The notes below the pieces were generated by a model that was not told the origin of the DNA, did no database searches, and saw only the letters and a program-made list of their open reading frames with translations. The position numbers were made by a program, and so were the translations under genes. Positions 42,711 through 51,662 of a DNA stretch of 64,000 nt are shown here, one piece after another (position 1 is the stretch's first letter; the number at the start of each line of letters is the position of its first letter). This DNA comes from Streptomyces tibetensis (GTDB lineage: Bacteria; Actinomycetota; Actinomycetes; Streptomycetales; Streptomycetaceae), in assembly GCF_007655005.1 (NCBI RefSeq), contig NZ_SZVW01000011.1, positions 1 to 64,000 of the forward strand. Direction: 5' to 3'.

Positions 42711-44570
42711 ATGGAGTTTCTGGTCCTAGGGCCGGTGGAGGCTGTAAGGGACGGCGAGCGGGTTGCCCTCTCGGGGTCCAAGATTCACACGGTGCTCGCC
42801 GCCATGCTGCTGGCGCAGGACCGGGTCGTGTCCGACGCGCGGCTCAGCTCACTGCTGTGGGGCTGGGATCCGCCGGCGACGGCGAGCGCGCAGATCTACA
42901 CGTACATGTCCCGGCTGCGCAAGCAGCTGGGCGACGAGGCCGAGATCGTGCGGCGGCCTCCGGGGTACGTGCTGCGCGCTCCCGGCGCCCTGGTCGACCT
43001 GGTCGAGTTCCGGCGGCTGGAACGGGACGGCCGGCGGGCGCTGGCGGAACGGCGGTTCGAGGAAGCCTCGGAGTCGCTGCGCCGGGCGCTGCGTCTGTGG
43101 CGGGGGCCGGCCCTCGCGAACGTCACCGAGCACCTGCTCGACGCCGAGCTGGCGCCGCTGGAGGAGGAGCGCATGCTCGCCCTGGAGTCCCGGATCGAGG
43201 CGGATCTGGAGCTGGGGCGCCACGAGCAGGTGACGGCGGAGCTGACCGGGCTGGTCGCCTCGTTCCCGGTACGGGAGCGACTGCGGGCCCAGTTGATGAC
43301 CGCGCTGTACCGGTGCGGCCGGCAGGCGGACGCGCTGCACGTCTACTACGAGGGGCGCGGCGTCCTCGCCGAGCAGCTCGGCATCGACCCCGGCGAGGTG
43401 CTCGGCTCGACGTATCAGGCCGTGCTGGGCGGAGAGTTGGGGCTCGGGCGGACCGCCGGGGCGCGAGCCGGGCGGACCGGTCCGGTGCCCTCGATGCTGC
43501 CGGCCTCCGACGGGGAGCTCGTCGGACGGCAGGACGAACTGCGGGCCCTGCGCGGGCGGCTGGGGCACGAGGAGCCCGCACAGCGGCGCATCCTGGTGAC
43601 CGGCATGGCCGGCATCGGCAAGACCGCGCTCGCGGTACGGGCCGCCGCCGAGAACGGGGAGCACTTCCCCGACGGGCTGCTCTTCGCCGAACTCTGCGGC
43701 TCGGACGGCGCCCCGCGGGCTCCGCGCGCTGTACTCGCGCAGTTGCTGCGGGCGCTCGGCGAGAGCGACCCGAACCTGCCCGCGGGCGATCTGGACGAGC
43801 TGGTACGGCTGTACCGGACGCGGACCGCCGGCCGGCGGCTGCTGCTGGTGCTGGACAACGTCTTGGGCGATCGGCAGCTCGCTCCGCTGCTGCCGGCCGG
43901 GCCGTCCGCCGTCCTCATCACCAGCAGGCGGCGGCTGGCCCGGGTGACGGCGGGCGACACGTTCGCGCTGTCGTTGCTGGACGAGGACGCCGGCCTCGAC
44001 CTGCTGGCCGCCCGCGCGGGACGGCAGCGTCTGCTGGAGGACCCGGACCGGACCGAGGACCTGGTGGCGTACTGCGGCGGGCTGCCGCTGGCGCTGGCCA
44101 TCGCGGGCGCCCGGCTGGCGGCCCGGCCGCACTGGACGGCGGCCCGGCTGGCCGACCGGCTCGCCGGCCCCGCCGGCCGGCTGGCCGAACTCGCCTTCGG
44201 CGACCTCGACCTGAGCCGGGTCCTGGGGTCCTCGGTGGAGCAGCTCGGGGCGGTCGAGCGGTCGGTGTTCGGGGCGCTCGGCGGATCGGACGGCGAGCCG
44301 TTCTCCGCGCGGTGGGCCGGGGACCGGCTCGGACTGTCGGAGGACGCGGCGGAGAACGCCCTGGAGTCCCTCGTCGACGCCGCGCTCCTCGAACTGTCCG
44401 GACTCGACGACCACGGACAGCCGTTGTACCACTGCCACGAGCTGGTACGGCTGCTCGCGGCGGCGGCTCCGTGGGAGCCGCCGGGACCGCGGGCAGAGCG
44501 GGAGCAGGCGTCCGCGCCGGTCCTCGCCCCCACGGCCCCGCGGGGCACGCCCGTCACCGGGGCGGGGTGA
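42711..44570 (+). CDS. AfsR-type SARP regulator with NB-ARC domain (no TPR)
   Basis: Predicted 619 aa from the ATG at 42711, which has AAGGGGGG upstream; an in-frame ATG at 42684 would lie near the predicted transcription start. Winged helix (EFLVLGPVEA, QIYTYMSRLRKQL), activation domain to about 250, then NB-ARC with Walker A TGMAGIGKTALA (about 299-310), LLLVLDNVLGD (Walker B) and VLITSRRRLARV. It stops shortly after the winged-helix part of the ATPase, so the TPR sensor of AfsR is absent. It is the only SARP of the right cluster and its own promoter carries the repeat type related to those of the cluster operons. Confidence 0.92.
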   Translation: MEFLVLGPVEAVRDGERVALSGSKIHTVLAAMLLAQDRVVSDARLSSLLWGWDPPATASAQIYTYMSRLRKQLGDEAEIVRRPPGYVLRAPGALVDLVEFRRLERDGRRALAERRFEEASESLRRALRLWRGPALANVTEHLLDAELAPLEEERMLALESRIEADLELGRHEQVTAELTGLVASFPVRERLRAQLMTALYRCGRQADALHVYYEGRGVLAEQLGIDPGEVLGSTYQAVLGGELGLGRTAGARAGRTGPVPSMLPASDGELVGRQDELRALRGRLGHEEPAQRRILVTGMAGIGKTALAVRAAAENGEHFPDGLLFAELCGSDGAPRAPRAVLAQLLRALGESDPNLPAGDLDELVRLYRTRTAGRRLLLVLDNVLGDRQLAPLLPAGPSAVLITSRRRLARVTAGDTFALSLLDEDAGLDLLAARAGRQRLLEDPDRTEDLVAYCGGLPLALAIAGARLAARPHWTAARLADRLAGPAGRLAELAFGDLDLSRVLGSSVEQLGAVERSVFGALGGSDGEPFSARWAGDRLGLSEDAAENALESLVDAALLELSGLDDHGQPLYHCHELVRLLAAAAPWEPPGPRAEREQASAPVLAPTAPRGTPVTGAG

Positions 44571-44690
44571 GCGGGCCGTGTCGCTGTCCCTGTTCCTGTG
44601 CCTGTACGTGGCGCTGCCCGTGTGCGTGTCCCTGTACGCGGTCTCCTGCTCGGCTTGCCCCCGCACGGGGTGTCCGGTGAGCCGGACACG

Positions 44691-45233
44691 TCACCACGCC
44701 CCGCGGGCGCGGGCGCGGGTGAAGCCGGGGCCGGCCGTCAGCAGGGCCGGGGCGATGATCTCCTGGGCGATCCGCCAGGCGTCGGAGACGACGCGCTCGC
44801 GCGGGGGCCGCGGGGACTGCGTGACGGCCAGCGCGGTGACCGACCAGACCGCGGCCACGGCTGCGGCCGCGCGGACGTGGGGCGTCGGGCGGGCGGGGCG
44901 GATACCGGTGCCCGAGACGTCCATGCGCAGACCGAGCTCGGCGGCCTGGCGGTGCTGCGCGGAACGGGCCATACCGGCGTCGGCGTGGACGAACACAGCG
45001 GGCGACAACGGGTGTTCGTAGGCGGCGCGCACCCAGGTGGAGAACCGCAGCCGCTCTCGGTTCTCCCAGCCGCCGGGCGCGGAGGGGCCGGGGTCGATCC
45101 GCTGGACGGCCTCGGCGAGGGTGTCGAAGTACGCGGTCAGTTCGGCCGCGGACAGGTGGCCGGTGCGGGGCCCGCGGAGTGTGGTGTCGAGGTCCGCGGG
45201 ACGGGCCGGCGTGGCGACTGATTCCGTGGTCAT
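44691..45233 (-). CDS. Hypothetical protein downstream of the first PPTase gene
   Basis: Predicted 180 aa; ATG at 45233 with a GAGAGGA stretch upstream. No family recognised. It has an N-terminal helical acidic segment (LSAAELTAYFDTLAEAVQRID), a middle WENRERLRFSTWVRAAYEHPL segment and an Ala/Val-rich hydrophobic stretch (AAAAVAAVWSVTALAV) that might be a membrane helix. It follows the PPTase gene in the same direction across a tandem repeat and is probably co-transcribed. Confidence 0.6.
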   Translation of the reverse strand: MTTESVATPARPADLDTTLRGPRTGHLSAAELTAYFDTLAEAVQRIDPGPSAPGGWENRERLRFSTWVRAAYEHPLSPAVFVHADAGMARSAQHRQAAELGLRMDVSGTGIRPARPTPHVRAAAAVAAVWSVTALAVTQSPRPPRERVVSDAWRIAQEIIAPALLTAGPGFTRARARGAW

Positions 45234-45260
45234 GATGCGTGACGTCCTCTCTCGAAGTGC

Positions 45261-45464
45261 GGTCGGGACTGCGGCAGGAGCGCGGGGTGCCGGGGGTGGG
45301 CCACCGGGACCGGTCGGGACGGCGGCAGGAGCGCGGGGTGCCGGGGGTGGGCCGCCGGGACCGGTCGGGACTGCGGCAGGGGCGCGGGGGGCCGGGGGTG
45401 GGCCACCGGGACCGGTCGGGACTGCGGCAGGAGCGCGGGGTGCCGGGGGTGGGCCACCGGGTCA
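45261..45464 (-). repeat. 51-bp tandem repeat, four copies
   Basis: Units begin at 45261, 45312, 45363 and 45414 and are nearly identical. The array lies between the PPTase stop (45462) and the start of the next minus-strand gene. It is open in more than one frame but follows the stop codon, so I treat it as non-coding. Confidence 0.9.
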
Positions 45465-46772
45465 CGGGCCGGTGGGCGGGTGGAGGTGGACCGGGCCGCG
45501 GGCCGCGGGGCCGGCCGCGCGGGCCAGGGCCACCGCGAGGTGGCCGGTCAGGCGCAGGTCCTCCACGGTCCACTCGGTGGGGCCGCCGATGCCGTGGTGG
45601 GTGACGCGCAGCGGGCCGTCCCGGTCGGGATGGGTCTCCAGCTGGTCGAGTTCCGTGCCGACGAGGCCCACGCCGACCGCCTTGACGACGGCCTCCTTGC
45701 GGGTCCAGACCCGGTGGAACGCGGCGTGCCTGGCCGGGCCCGGCGCCATGGCGTCCAGGTGGCGCCGCTCGGCCGCGGTCAGCACGGACCCTGCGAACAG
45801 GGTCTCTCGCACCGGGCGCAACGCCTCCGCGTCGACACCGACGGCGAGGCCGGCGCCGACCACGAAGACGCCCCAGCCGGCCGTGCGGCTCAGGCTGATC
45901 GCCAGCGGGAGCGGGGGGTGCACCAGCAGCGGCGGGCCGTGGTCGTCCGCGCCGCAGCCCGGGCAGCGCCGGTGTCCCAGCCGGGCGGTGGCCGGGGAGA
46001 TGCCGAGCAGTTCGCCCAGCGCGCGGCGGGCTCCGGCCCGGGTGCGCACGAACTCGGCGGCGTCCCGTTCGGCGAGCATGCCGAGGGCACGCCGGAACTC
46101 CTCCGTACCCAGCAGCGCGAGGTCGGCGGGGTCGACCCGCTCGGGGCAGCGCCACCACCACACGTGCGCCTCGCCTCGGGCGATGATCCGGTCGACGGCG
46201 GCGGCCGGGTCCGCGCCCGGGTCCGCGCCGACGCGCGCGCCGGGGCGGACAACGCCGGGAGCTGCGGGGACGTCGTCGCCGAGGCAGGGGTCCGCGCCGG
46301 CGGTAGGCTCGCTGTCCCGCTGAGCGACGTCGCCGCGGGCGTCGGCATCCCTGCCGGGGTGGGCAGCTGCGTCAGCGGCACGGGCCTCGCCGTGGCCGGC
46401 ATCCTGACCGGCGGTGCCGGCCTCACCGGGGTCGGCCGCCCCGCCCGGCCAGGTGCTTGCATCCCCACCGGGCCGACCCCTCGCACCGGCGATACCACCC
46501 TCCCCAGGCCGTCCTCCCTCACCAGGCCGGCCCGCCTCACCACGCCGGCCCGCCTCCCCAGGCCGGCCCGCCTCGCCGAGCAGGGGCCGCTCGCCAGAGC
46601 GGGGCCCTTCGCCGGGCCGAGCCGCACCCGGCGCTCCTGCTCCCCCGGCTGCCGCGCCCGGACCCGTCCCTCCGCTCCCCCGAACCCGCGCAGTGGTGTC
46701 CGTGGTGGTGCGGGGCTCCTCTTCCGCCCTGCCTGGAGCGTCCGTCCGGCTTCGATCGCGTGGGAGTGTCAT
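45462..46772 (-). CDS. 4'-phosphopantetheinyl transferase with collagen-like N-terminal extension
   Basis: Predicted 436 aa; the ATG at 46772 has an AAGGAG site 10 bp upstream, which supports the long form. Residues from about 200 to the end are a Sfp-type PPTase: HVWWWRCPERVDPADLALL, CPGCGADDHGPP, AISLSRTAGWGVF, GVDAEALRPV (metal-binding Asp and Glu) and FHRVWTRKEAVVKAVGVGL. The first 190 residues are low-complexity Gly/Arg/Pro/Glu with triplet-like GEAGRPGEAGRRGE repeats. It activates carrier proteins by adding phosphopantetheine. It is a paralogue of the PPTase at 52479-53294, which lacks the extension. Confidence 0.92.
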   Translation of the reverse strand: MTLPRDRSRTDAPGRAEEEPRTTTDTTARVRGSGGTGPGAAAGGAGAPGAARPGEGPRSGERPLLGEAGRPGEAGRRGEAGRPGEGGRPGEGGIAGARGRPGGDASTWPGGAADPGEAGTAGQDAGHGEARAADAAAHPGRDADARGDVAQRDSEPTAGADPCLGDDVPAAPGVVRPGARVGADPGADPAAAVDRIIARGEAHVWWWRCPERVDPADLALLGTEEFRRALGMLAERDAAEFVRTRAGARRALGELLGISPATARLGHRRCPGCGADDHGPPLLVHPPLPLAISLSRTAGWGVFVVGAGLAVGVDAEALRPVRETLFAGSVLTAAERRHLDAMAPGPARHAAFHRVWTRKEAVVKAVGVGLVGTELDQLETHPDRDGPLRVTHHGIGGPTEWTVEDLRLTGHLAVALARAAGPAARGPVHLHPPTGP

Positions 46773-46855
46773 GTCCCGCGTCTCCTTTCCGCGCCCGTCC
46801 GCCGCGGCGACCGGGCTGTTCGGATGTACTCAGATGTGTACGGTCACTGTTCTCG

Positions 46856-46887
46856 AGCCTCCTCCTCAGGACTATTGACGGCCTATA
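46856..46887 (-). promoter_or_regulatory. SARP operator/promoter for the PPTase operon (TATAGGC-N4-AATAGTC)
   Basis: On the minus strand TATAGGC (46887-46881) and AATAGTC (46876-46870) are 11 bp apart. Eight bp later comes GAGGCT (46861-46856), an nAnnnT hexamer. The predicted start is near 46849, 77 bp before the ATG at 46772. Confidence 0.55.
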
Positions 46888-46896
46888 CCGACGCCC

Positions 46897-46928
46897 CATA
46901 GGGGCGCGATAGGACGGGCTTCCAGAAT
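46897..46928 (+). promoter_or_regulatory. SARP operator/promoter for the oxygenase gene (CATAGGG-N4-GATAGGA, -10 CAGAAT)
   Basis: Heptamers 46897-46903 and 46908-46914 are spaced 11 bp. CAGAAT (46923-46928) lies exactly 8 bp after. The predicted start is near 46935 and a GAGGAAA site precedes the ATG at 46967. It is back-to-back with the minus-strand site serving the PPTase. Confidence 0.65.
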
Positions 46929-46966
46929 TGCCCCGGAAATTGCCGACAACCTGAGGAAACTCTCCT

Positions 46967-47965
46967 ATGACTCAGATTCAGATGCTGGGTCCGGCCGCTT
47001 CGAACACGGTGGCCGGGTATGAACTCAGCGAACGGGAAAGGGAGCAGCTGGTGGCCCTGACCCGCCGGCTGACCGGCCCGGGGCATCCGCTCATCGACAG
47101 CTCCGGGTGGCTGGGCGCGGCCCTCGCCGCCTCCTCGTTGATGCCTCGTACGCTGTTGGCCACGCTGCGCGCGTTCCGGCACGATCCTGGCCGGGACGGG
47201 GTGCTGCTGCTGCGGAACCTTCCGGTGGTGGCGGGCGATCCGCTGCCGCCGACGCCGAGCGTGCCGCATTCCGTCGAGCGCGTTCCGACGACCGCCGCCT
47301 CCGTCATCACCTCGCTGATGCTGCAACTCGGTGAGGTGATCTCTTTCCGGAGCGAGAAGAACGGCGCCCTGGTGCAGAACGTGGTGCCGGTGCCGGGCCG
47401 GGAGGATTCACAGAGCAACGCCGGTTCCGTACTCCTGGAATTGCACGTGGAGAACGCCTTCCACGACAACCGGCCCGATTACGTGGGGCTGCTCTGCATA
47501 CGGGAGGACCCGACCGGCGACGCGAAACTGTGCACCTCCTCCGTCCGCCGCGCGCTGCCGCTGCTGTCGGAGGAGGCGCGCCGGGTGCTGGCCGAGCCGC
47601 GGTTCCTGACCGAGCCGCCGCCGTCGTTCGGCGGCCTCGACAGCGTCCGGTCGGCGCACCCGGTGCTGCTGGGTGACCCGGAGGACCCCAACGTGCTGGT
47701 CGACTTCGCCGCCACCCACCCGCTGGACGACCCGGCGAAGGCGGCGATGGCGGAGCTGCGGGACGCGTTCGTCGAGACGATGACCGCGCACCGGCTGCGG
47801 GTCGGTGACTTCGCCGTCGTGGACAACCGGGTCGCGGTGCACGGCCGTACCTCCTTCGTTCCGCGCTACGACGGCGCGGACCGCTGGCTGGAGCGGGTCT
47901 ACGCGCACCTGGACAACCGCCGCAGCCGGGTGGACCGCAAGGGCGGTGGCGCAGTTCTGGACTAG
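46967..47965 (+). CDS. Fe(II)/2-oxoglutarate-dependent oxygenase, clavaminate synthase/amino-acid beta-hydroxylase-like
   Basis: Predicted 332-aa TauD/clavaminate synthase-like enzyme. The facial-triad HxE is visible in LELHVENAFHDNRPDYVGLLCIRED (His near 160) and the distal His in VDNRVAVHGRTSFVPRYDGADRWLERVY, whose arginine should bind 2-oxoglutarate. HxE rather than HxD, and the NAFHDNRPDY context, are typical of arginine, asparagine or lysine hydroxylases such as the VioC/AsnO group. An amino acid or peptidyl residue is thus the likely substrate. It has its own predicted SARP promoter. No NRPS is visible in the window, so the acceptor is unknown. Confidence 0.9.
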   Translation: MTQIQMLGPAASNTVAGYELSEREREQLVALTRRLTGPGHPLIDSSGWLGAALAASSLMPRTLLATLRAFRHDPGRDGVLLLRNLPVVAGDPLPPTPSVPHSVERVPTTAASVITSLMLQLGEVISFRSEKNGALVQNVVPVPGREDSQSNAGSVLLELHVENAFHDNRPDYVGLLCIREDPTGDAKLCTSSVRRALPLLSEEARRVLAEPRFLTEPPPSFGGLDSVRSAHPVLLGDPEDPNVLVDFAATHPLDDPAKAAMAELRDAFVETMTAHRLRVGDFAVVDNRVAVHGRTSFVPRYDGADRWLERVYAHLDNRRSRVDRKGGGAVLD

Positions 47966-47979
47966 GCCAGGACGGCGAA

Positions 47980-48025
47980 CCACGGCTGAAGGGCCGGCCC
48001 CGAGGGGCCGGCCCTTCAGCCGTGG
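47980..48025. terminator. Bidirectional terminator, 22-bp perfect stem
   Basis: Arms 47980-48001 and 48004-48025 are exact reverse complements with a 2-nt loop. It lies between the convergent oxygenase (ends 47965) and ABC permease (ends 48045). Confidence 0.85.
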
Positions 48026-48044
48026 GTGCCGCGGCGGTGTGCCG

Positions 48045-50606
48045 TCACTGGCGGGAGCCGATGACGTCCGCGGGGCGGCCGGTCAGCGACAGCCGGCCCG
48101 GTACGACCGTCGCCAGCAGGGCCAGGAGTCCGGCGAAGCCGAGGACACCCAGGTACATCCTCGGGTCGACGGAGGGTGCCGCGGCGCCCGTCATGCCGAT
48201 GCTGAACGCGGTCAGGACGGCGAAGGCGATGCCGCTGCCGAGCGCCGCGGCGATGAGCACCACGACCAGGGACTCGATGCGCAACATGCTCATGACCTGC
48301 CGGCGGGTGGTGCCGACCAGGCGCAGCAGGGCGAACTCGCGGAAGCGGTCGGAGACCGACATGGCGAGCGTGTTGACCACGGCGATCGCGGTGAACGCGA
48401 TGATCAGCCCCATGGCGACGTAGTTGACCTCGGCGTTGGACTGCTGCACCTCGGCCTGGAGGTCCTCGACCTGCCCGCGGTCCAGGACGCCGACGCCCGG
48501 GAACGCGCCGACGGCCTTCTGCAGCTGCTCGCGGCCCACCGTGCCGTCGTCGGCGGTCTGGACGAGGACGGAGGAGGCGAGCGGGTTGTCGACGTGCCGC
48601 GCGAGAAGATCGTGGGCCATGGTCAGGTCGCCGAAGCCGAGTCCGCGGGCGTAGACGGCGGCCACCTTCAGGGTGACGACGGTGCCGTCGCCGAGGGTGA
48701 TCTTGAGGGAGTCGCCGGGCTTCTTGCCGAGGTGGTCGGCGGCGACCTCGCTGAGCGCGACGCTGCGGGTGCCGAACCCGGCCAGTGTTCCCTCGGTGAC
48801 GTCCGGGTCCCAGTTCTTGCGCAGGCCGTCCGTGGACAGGCCCTGCGAGGGGTACTTGTCGAGACCGACACGGACGCTGGTACGGACCACCTCGGTGATC
48901 GCGGTGACCCCGGGGGTGGCGCGCAGGGCGTCGGCGGCCTGCTCGGGCACGCCGGGGCCGGAGGAGGCGACGACCCAGTCGGCCCGGTTGCCGTCCTCGG
49001 CCTGGGCCGAGGCGGCGTCGCCCATCGTGGTCTGCACGAACAGCACCGTGCAGGCCATGCCGATGAGCAGGGCCAGCGGGGTGATCGCGGAGGCCATCCG
49101 CTTGGTGTTGGCGCGGACGTTGGCCGTGGCGAGGTGGCCGGCGACGCGCGAGGCGCGCAGCGGGACGCCCAGGACCGCGACGGCGAGCCGGGCGATGACC
49201 GGGCCGAGCAGGGCGACCGCGACCGCCAGCACCACGACGGTCAGGAACGTCACCGGCGTGGACGCCGGTTCGGTCTTCAGCACGCTCAGCACGGCCAGCA
49301 GCACGACCCCGCCGGCCAGGGTGAGCGCTCCGGCGAGGAAGCGGCCCCAGGCGAAGCCGGTCCGCTCCATGGCGGATTCGGCGAGCGCCTCGGCGGGCCG
49401 GATACGGGCGGTGCGGCGGGCGGAGATGCGGGCCGCGGCCCAGGCGCCCAGCAGGGCGGCGCCGACGGCGGCGGCGAACGGGAAGAAGCTGAAGGTGACC
49501 TCCAGGGTGTCGGGGATGGTGCCGAAGCCGACGAACTTGTGGTGCAGCCAGTACGCGATCGGCAGTCCGGCGGCCGCGCCGAGCACGCCGGCGAGCAGAC
49601 CGACGATCAGGGCCTCGCGACCGATCAGCTGCCGTACCTGCTTGGGGGTGGCGGCGATGGCGCGCAGCAGGGCGAGTTCGCGGTAGCGCTGCTGGATGGA
49701 GAGGGCGAAGGTGCCCACGACCACGAGGATCGCGACCAGCAGCGACGTGCCGCCGATGGCGCCGCCCATGGAGACGAGCTTGATGCGGGCCTTCGCCGCG
49801 TCCAGGAACTCGACCGGGCCGCGGTCGCCGCCGGTGACGACCTGGGCGGTGGTGCCGTCCAGTGCCTTCTTCACCTGGTCCGCCAGTTCGGCGGTGCCGA
49901 CGCCCTTCGCGGGCAGCACGCCGATCGCGGTGATCTGGCCGTCGCGGCCGGAGAGCCTCTGGGCCTCGGTGGTGGCGAAGAACAGCGAGGTCTGCTGCTT
50001 CAGGTCGCCGCCGGTGGGTGCCGCGATGCCGGTGACGGTGTAGGTGCGGGGGGCGTCGGTCGACTGCACGGTGAGCTTCGAGCCGGTCTTCAGGCCGGTG
50101 CGGCCGGCGAGTTCGCGGTCCACGACGACGTCGGCGGCGGACGCGGGCGCGGAGCCGTCGACCAGCGTGAACGGGGTGAGGGCGGCCGAGGCCCAGGCGT
50201 GCCCGTAGGAGGGCTTGCCGTCGACGCCCTGGACGACGCGGCCGTCGGGATCGACCGCGTACGCGGGGAAGGTGATCTCGGGTACGACGGCCCGGGCGCC
50301 TGGCACCTTCTCCAGCGCGGTGACGGTGGAGCCGGGCAGCCAGACGCGTTCGGCGAGCGGCTTGGCCTTGTGCTTGGTCTTGGTCTTGCCCTTCTTCTGC
50401 TTGACGGTGGTCTGGTGGACGTTCTGGTCGCCGCCGACGATCACCGGGGCGGCGGCGTACCGCTCGGTGCCGATGGTGCCGCGCAGGCCGGTCTCCAGGA
50501 GGATGCCGCAGGCGGTGACCAGGGCCGCGGCGCACATCAGCGCCAGGAACGCGCCGATGAATCCGCCCTTGCGCGCCTTGAGGGTCTGGAAGGCGTAACG
50601 CAGCAT
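48045..50606 (-). CDS. ABC transporter permease, FtsX/MacB type
   Basis: Predicted 853-aa fused permease with two FtsX units. An N-terminal helix (FIGAFLALMCAAALVTACGIL) is followed by a large extracytoplasmic region (about 45-250) with a lysine-rich patch, three helices (to about 400), a middle helix with its own extracytoplasmic loop, and three C-terminal helices (SLVVVLIAAALGSGIAFAVL, MYLGVLGFAGLLALLATVVPG). The ATG overlaps the ATPase stop by 4 bp (ATGA). This architecture exports antibiotics or lipids or acts in self-resistance. It shares the predicted SARP promoter at 51462-51493 with the ATPase, so it is the likely exporter of the right cluster's product. Confidence 0.92.
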   Translation of the reverse strand: MLRYAFQTLKARKGGFIGAFLALMCAAALVTACGILLETGLRGTIGTERYAAAPVIVGGDQNVHQTTVKQKKGKTKTKHKAKPLAERVWLPGSTVTALEKVPGARAVVPEITFPAYAVDPDGRVVQGVDGKPSYGHAWASAALTPFTLVDGSAPASAADVVVDRELAGRTGLKTGSKLTVQSTDAPRTYTVTGIAAPTGGDLKQQTSLFFATTEAQRLSGRDGQITAIGVLPAKGVGTAELADQVKKALDGTTAQVVTGGDRGPVEFLDAAKARIKLVSMGGAIGGTSLLVAILVVVGTFALSIQQRYRELALLRAIAATPKQVRQLIGREALIVGLLAGVLGAAAGLPIAYWLHHKFVGFGTIPDTLEVTFSFFPFAAAVGAALLGAWAAARISARRTARIRPAEALAESAMERTGFAWGRFLAGALTLAGGVVLLAVLSVLKTEPASTPVTFLTVVVLAVAVALLGPVIARLAVAVLGVPLRASRVAGHLATANVRANTKRMASAITPLALLIGMACTVLFVQTTMGDAASAQAEDGNRADWVVASSGPGVPEQAADALRATPGVTAITEVVRTSVRVGLDKYPSQGLSTDGLRKNWDPDVTEGTLAGFGTRSVALSEVAADHLGKKPGDSLKITLGDGTVVTLKVAAVYARGLGFGDLTMAHDLLARHVDNPLASSVLVQTADDGTVGREQLQKAVGAFPGVGVLDRGQVEDLQAEVQQSNAEVNYVAMGLIIAFTAIAVVNTLAMSVSDRFREFALLRLVGTTRRQVMSMLRIESLVVVLIAAALGSGIAFAVLTAFSIGMTGAAAPSVDPRMYLGVLGFAGLLALLATVVPGRLSLTGRPADVIGSRQ

Positions 50607-51385
50607 CAGGCCCACGCTCCCAGGTGTGTCATCCGGTCCGCGACGCGCTCGGCGGTCGGGGCGTGCATACGGTCGGCCAGGCGGCCGTCGGCGAGGAACA
50701 GGACGGTGTCGGCGTACGAGGCGGCGACCGGGTCGTGGGTGACCATGACGACGGTCTGGCCGGTGTCGTCCACGCAGGACCGCAGCAGCGAGAGGATCTC
50801 CTTCGCCGTGACGGTGTCCAGGGCGCCGGTCGGCTCGTCGCCGAAGATGACGTCGGGGCGGGTGATCAGGGCGCGGGCGATGGCCACCCGCTGCTGCTGA
50901 CCGCCGGAGAGTTCGGCGGGGCGGTGGCCTGCCCGGCCGCCGAGGCCGACGCGGGCCAGGATCTCCTCCAGCCACCGCTTGTCCAGGCGCTCGCCGGCCA
51001 GCCGCAGGGGCAGCTCGACATTCTGGCGCACGGAGAGGGACGAGATCAGGTTGAACGCCTGGAAGACGAAGCCGATGCGCTGGCGGCGCAGCTTGGTCAG
51101 CTGGGTCTCGTTCATCCCTCCGAGTTCTGTGTCACCGATCCAGGCACGGCCGGAGGTCGGCTTGTCGAGGCCGGCGGCGCAGTGCAGGAAGGTCGACTTG
51201 CCGGAGCCGGACGGGCCCATGACCGCGGTGAACGAGCCGCGCTCGATGCCCACGGAAACGCCGTCGAGGGCCCGGACGCCACGGCCGTTCCTGCCGTAGA
51301 CCTTGCTGACCTCGTCCAGCCGCAGGGCATGGCTCCGGGTGACGGTGCCGCTGCGCGGCTCGGTGTTGGTCCTCTCGGTCATCAT
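50606..51385 (-). CDS. ABC transporter ATP-binding protein (MacB/LolD type)
   Basis: Predicted 259 aa; tandem ATGs at 51385 and 51382 follow GGAGAGGA. Walker A GPSGSGKST (about 59-67), Q-loop VFQAFNL, signature LSGGQQQRVAIARAL, Walker B VIFGDEPTGALD and H-loop VTHDP are all intact. It energises the FtsX permease encoded by the overlapping gene. Confidence 0.95.
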   Translation of the reverse strand: MMTERTNTEPRSGTVTRSHALRLDEVSKVYGRNGRGVRALDGVSVGIERGSFTAVMGPSGSGKSTFLHCAAGLDKPTSGRAWIGDTELGGMNETQLTKLRRQRIGFVFQAFNLISSLSVRQNVELPLRLAGERLDKRWLEEILARVGLGGRAGHRPAELSGGQQQRVAIARALITRPDVIFGDEPTGALDTVTAKEILSLLRSCVDDTGQTVVMVTHDPVAASYADTVLFLADGRLADRMHAPTAERVADRMTHLGAWA

Positions 51386-51461
51386 GCGTGACCAGTCCTC
51401 TCCATCCATCGTCGCGTGGGGCGTGAGCACCTCCGCCGACAGCGGAAAGTGCATCGGATCG

Positions 51462-51493
51462 AACCTGGCCGTCCGATCTATATCGGCCCTATG
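51462..51493 (-). promoter_or_regulatory. SARP operator/promoter for the ABC exporter (CATAGGG-N4-TATAGAT, -10 CAGGTT)
   Basis: On the minus strand CATAGGG (51493-51487) and TATAGAT (51482-51476) are 11 bp apart. Exactly 8 bp on is CAGGTT (51467-51462). The predicted start is near 51455, 70 bp before the ATPase ATG. Confidence 0.62.
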
Positions 51494-51662
51494 GAAACTG
51501 CCCGTACGGGTGGATCGGTGCATGGGTTTCGGTCGATGACGCGGAGAATCGTCCGAAAGTGGCGGGTGCGATGACTGTGGCCGGACCGGCTGCGGCGCCC
51601 GCCGGTGGTGGCCTTCGGCCGGACCGGCGGGCGCCGTTGGGGGGGGGTCGGCCGCGCTCCTG

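Noticed and set aside
45230..45457. Small protein made of PVPVAHPRHPALLPQSR repeats
   Set aside because: It lies after the PPTase stop, consists wholly of the 51-bp tandem repeat and has no ribosome site.
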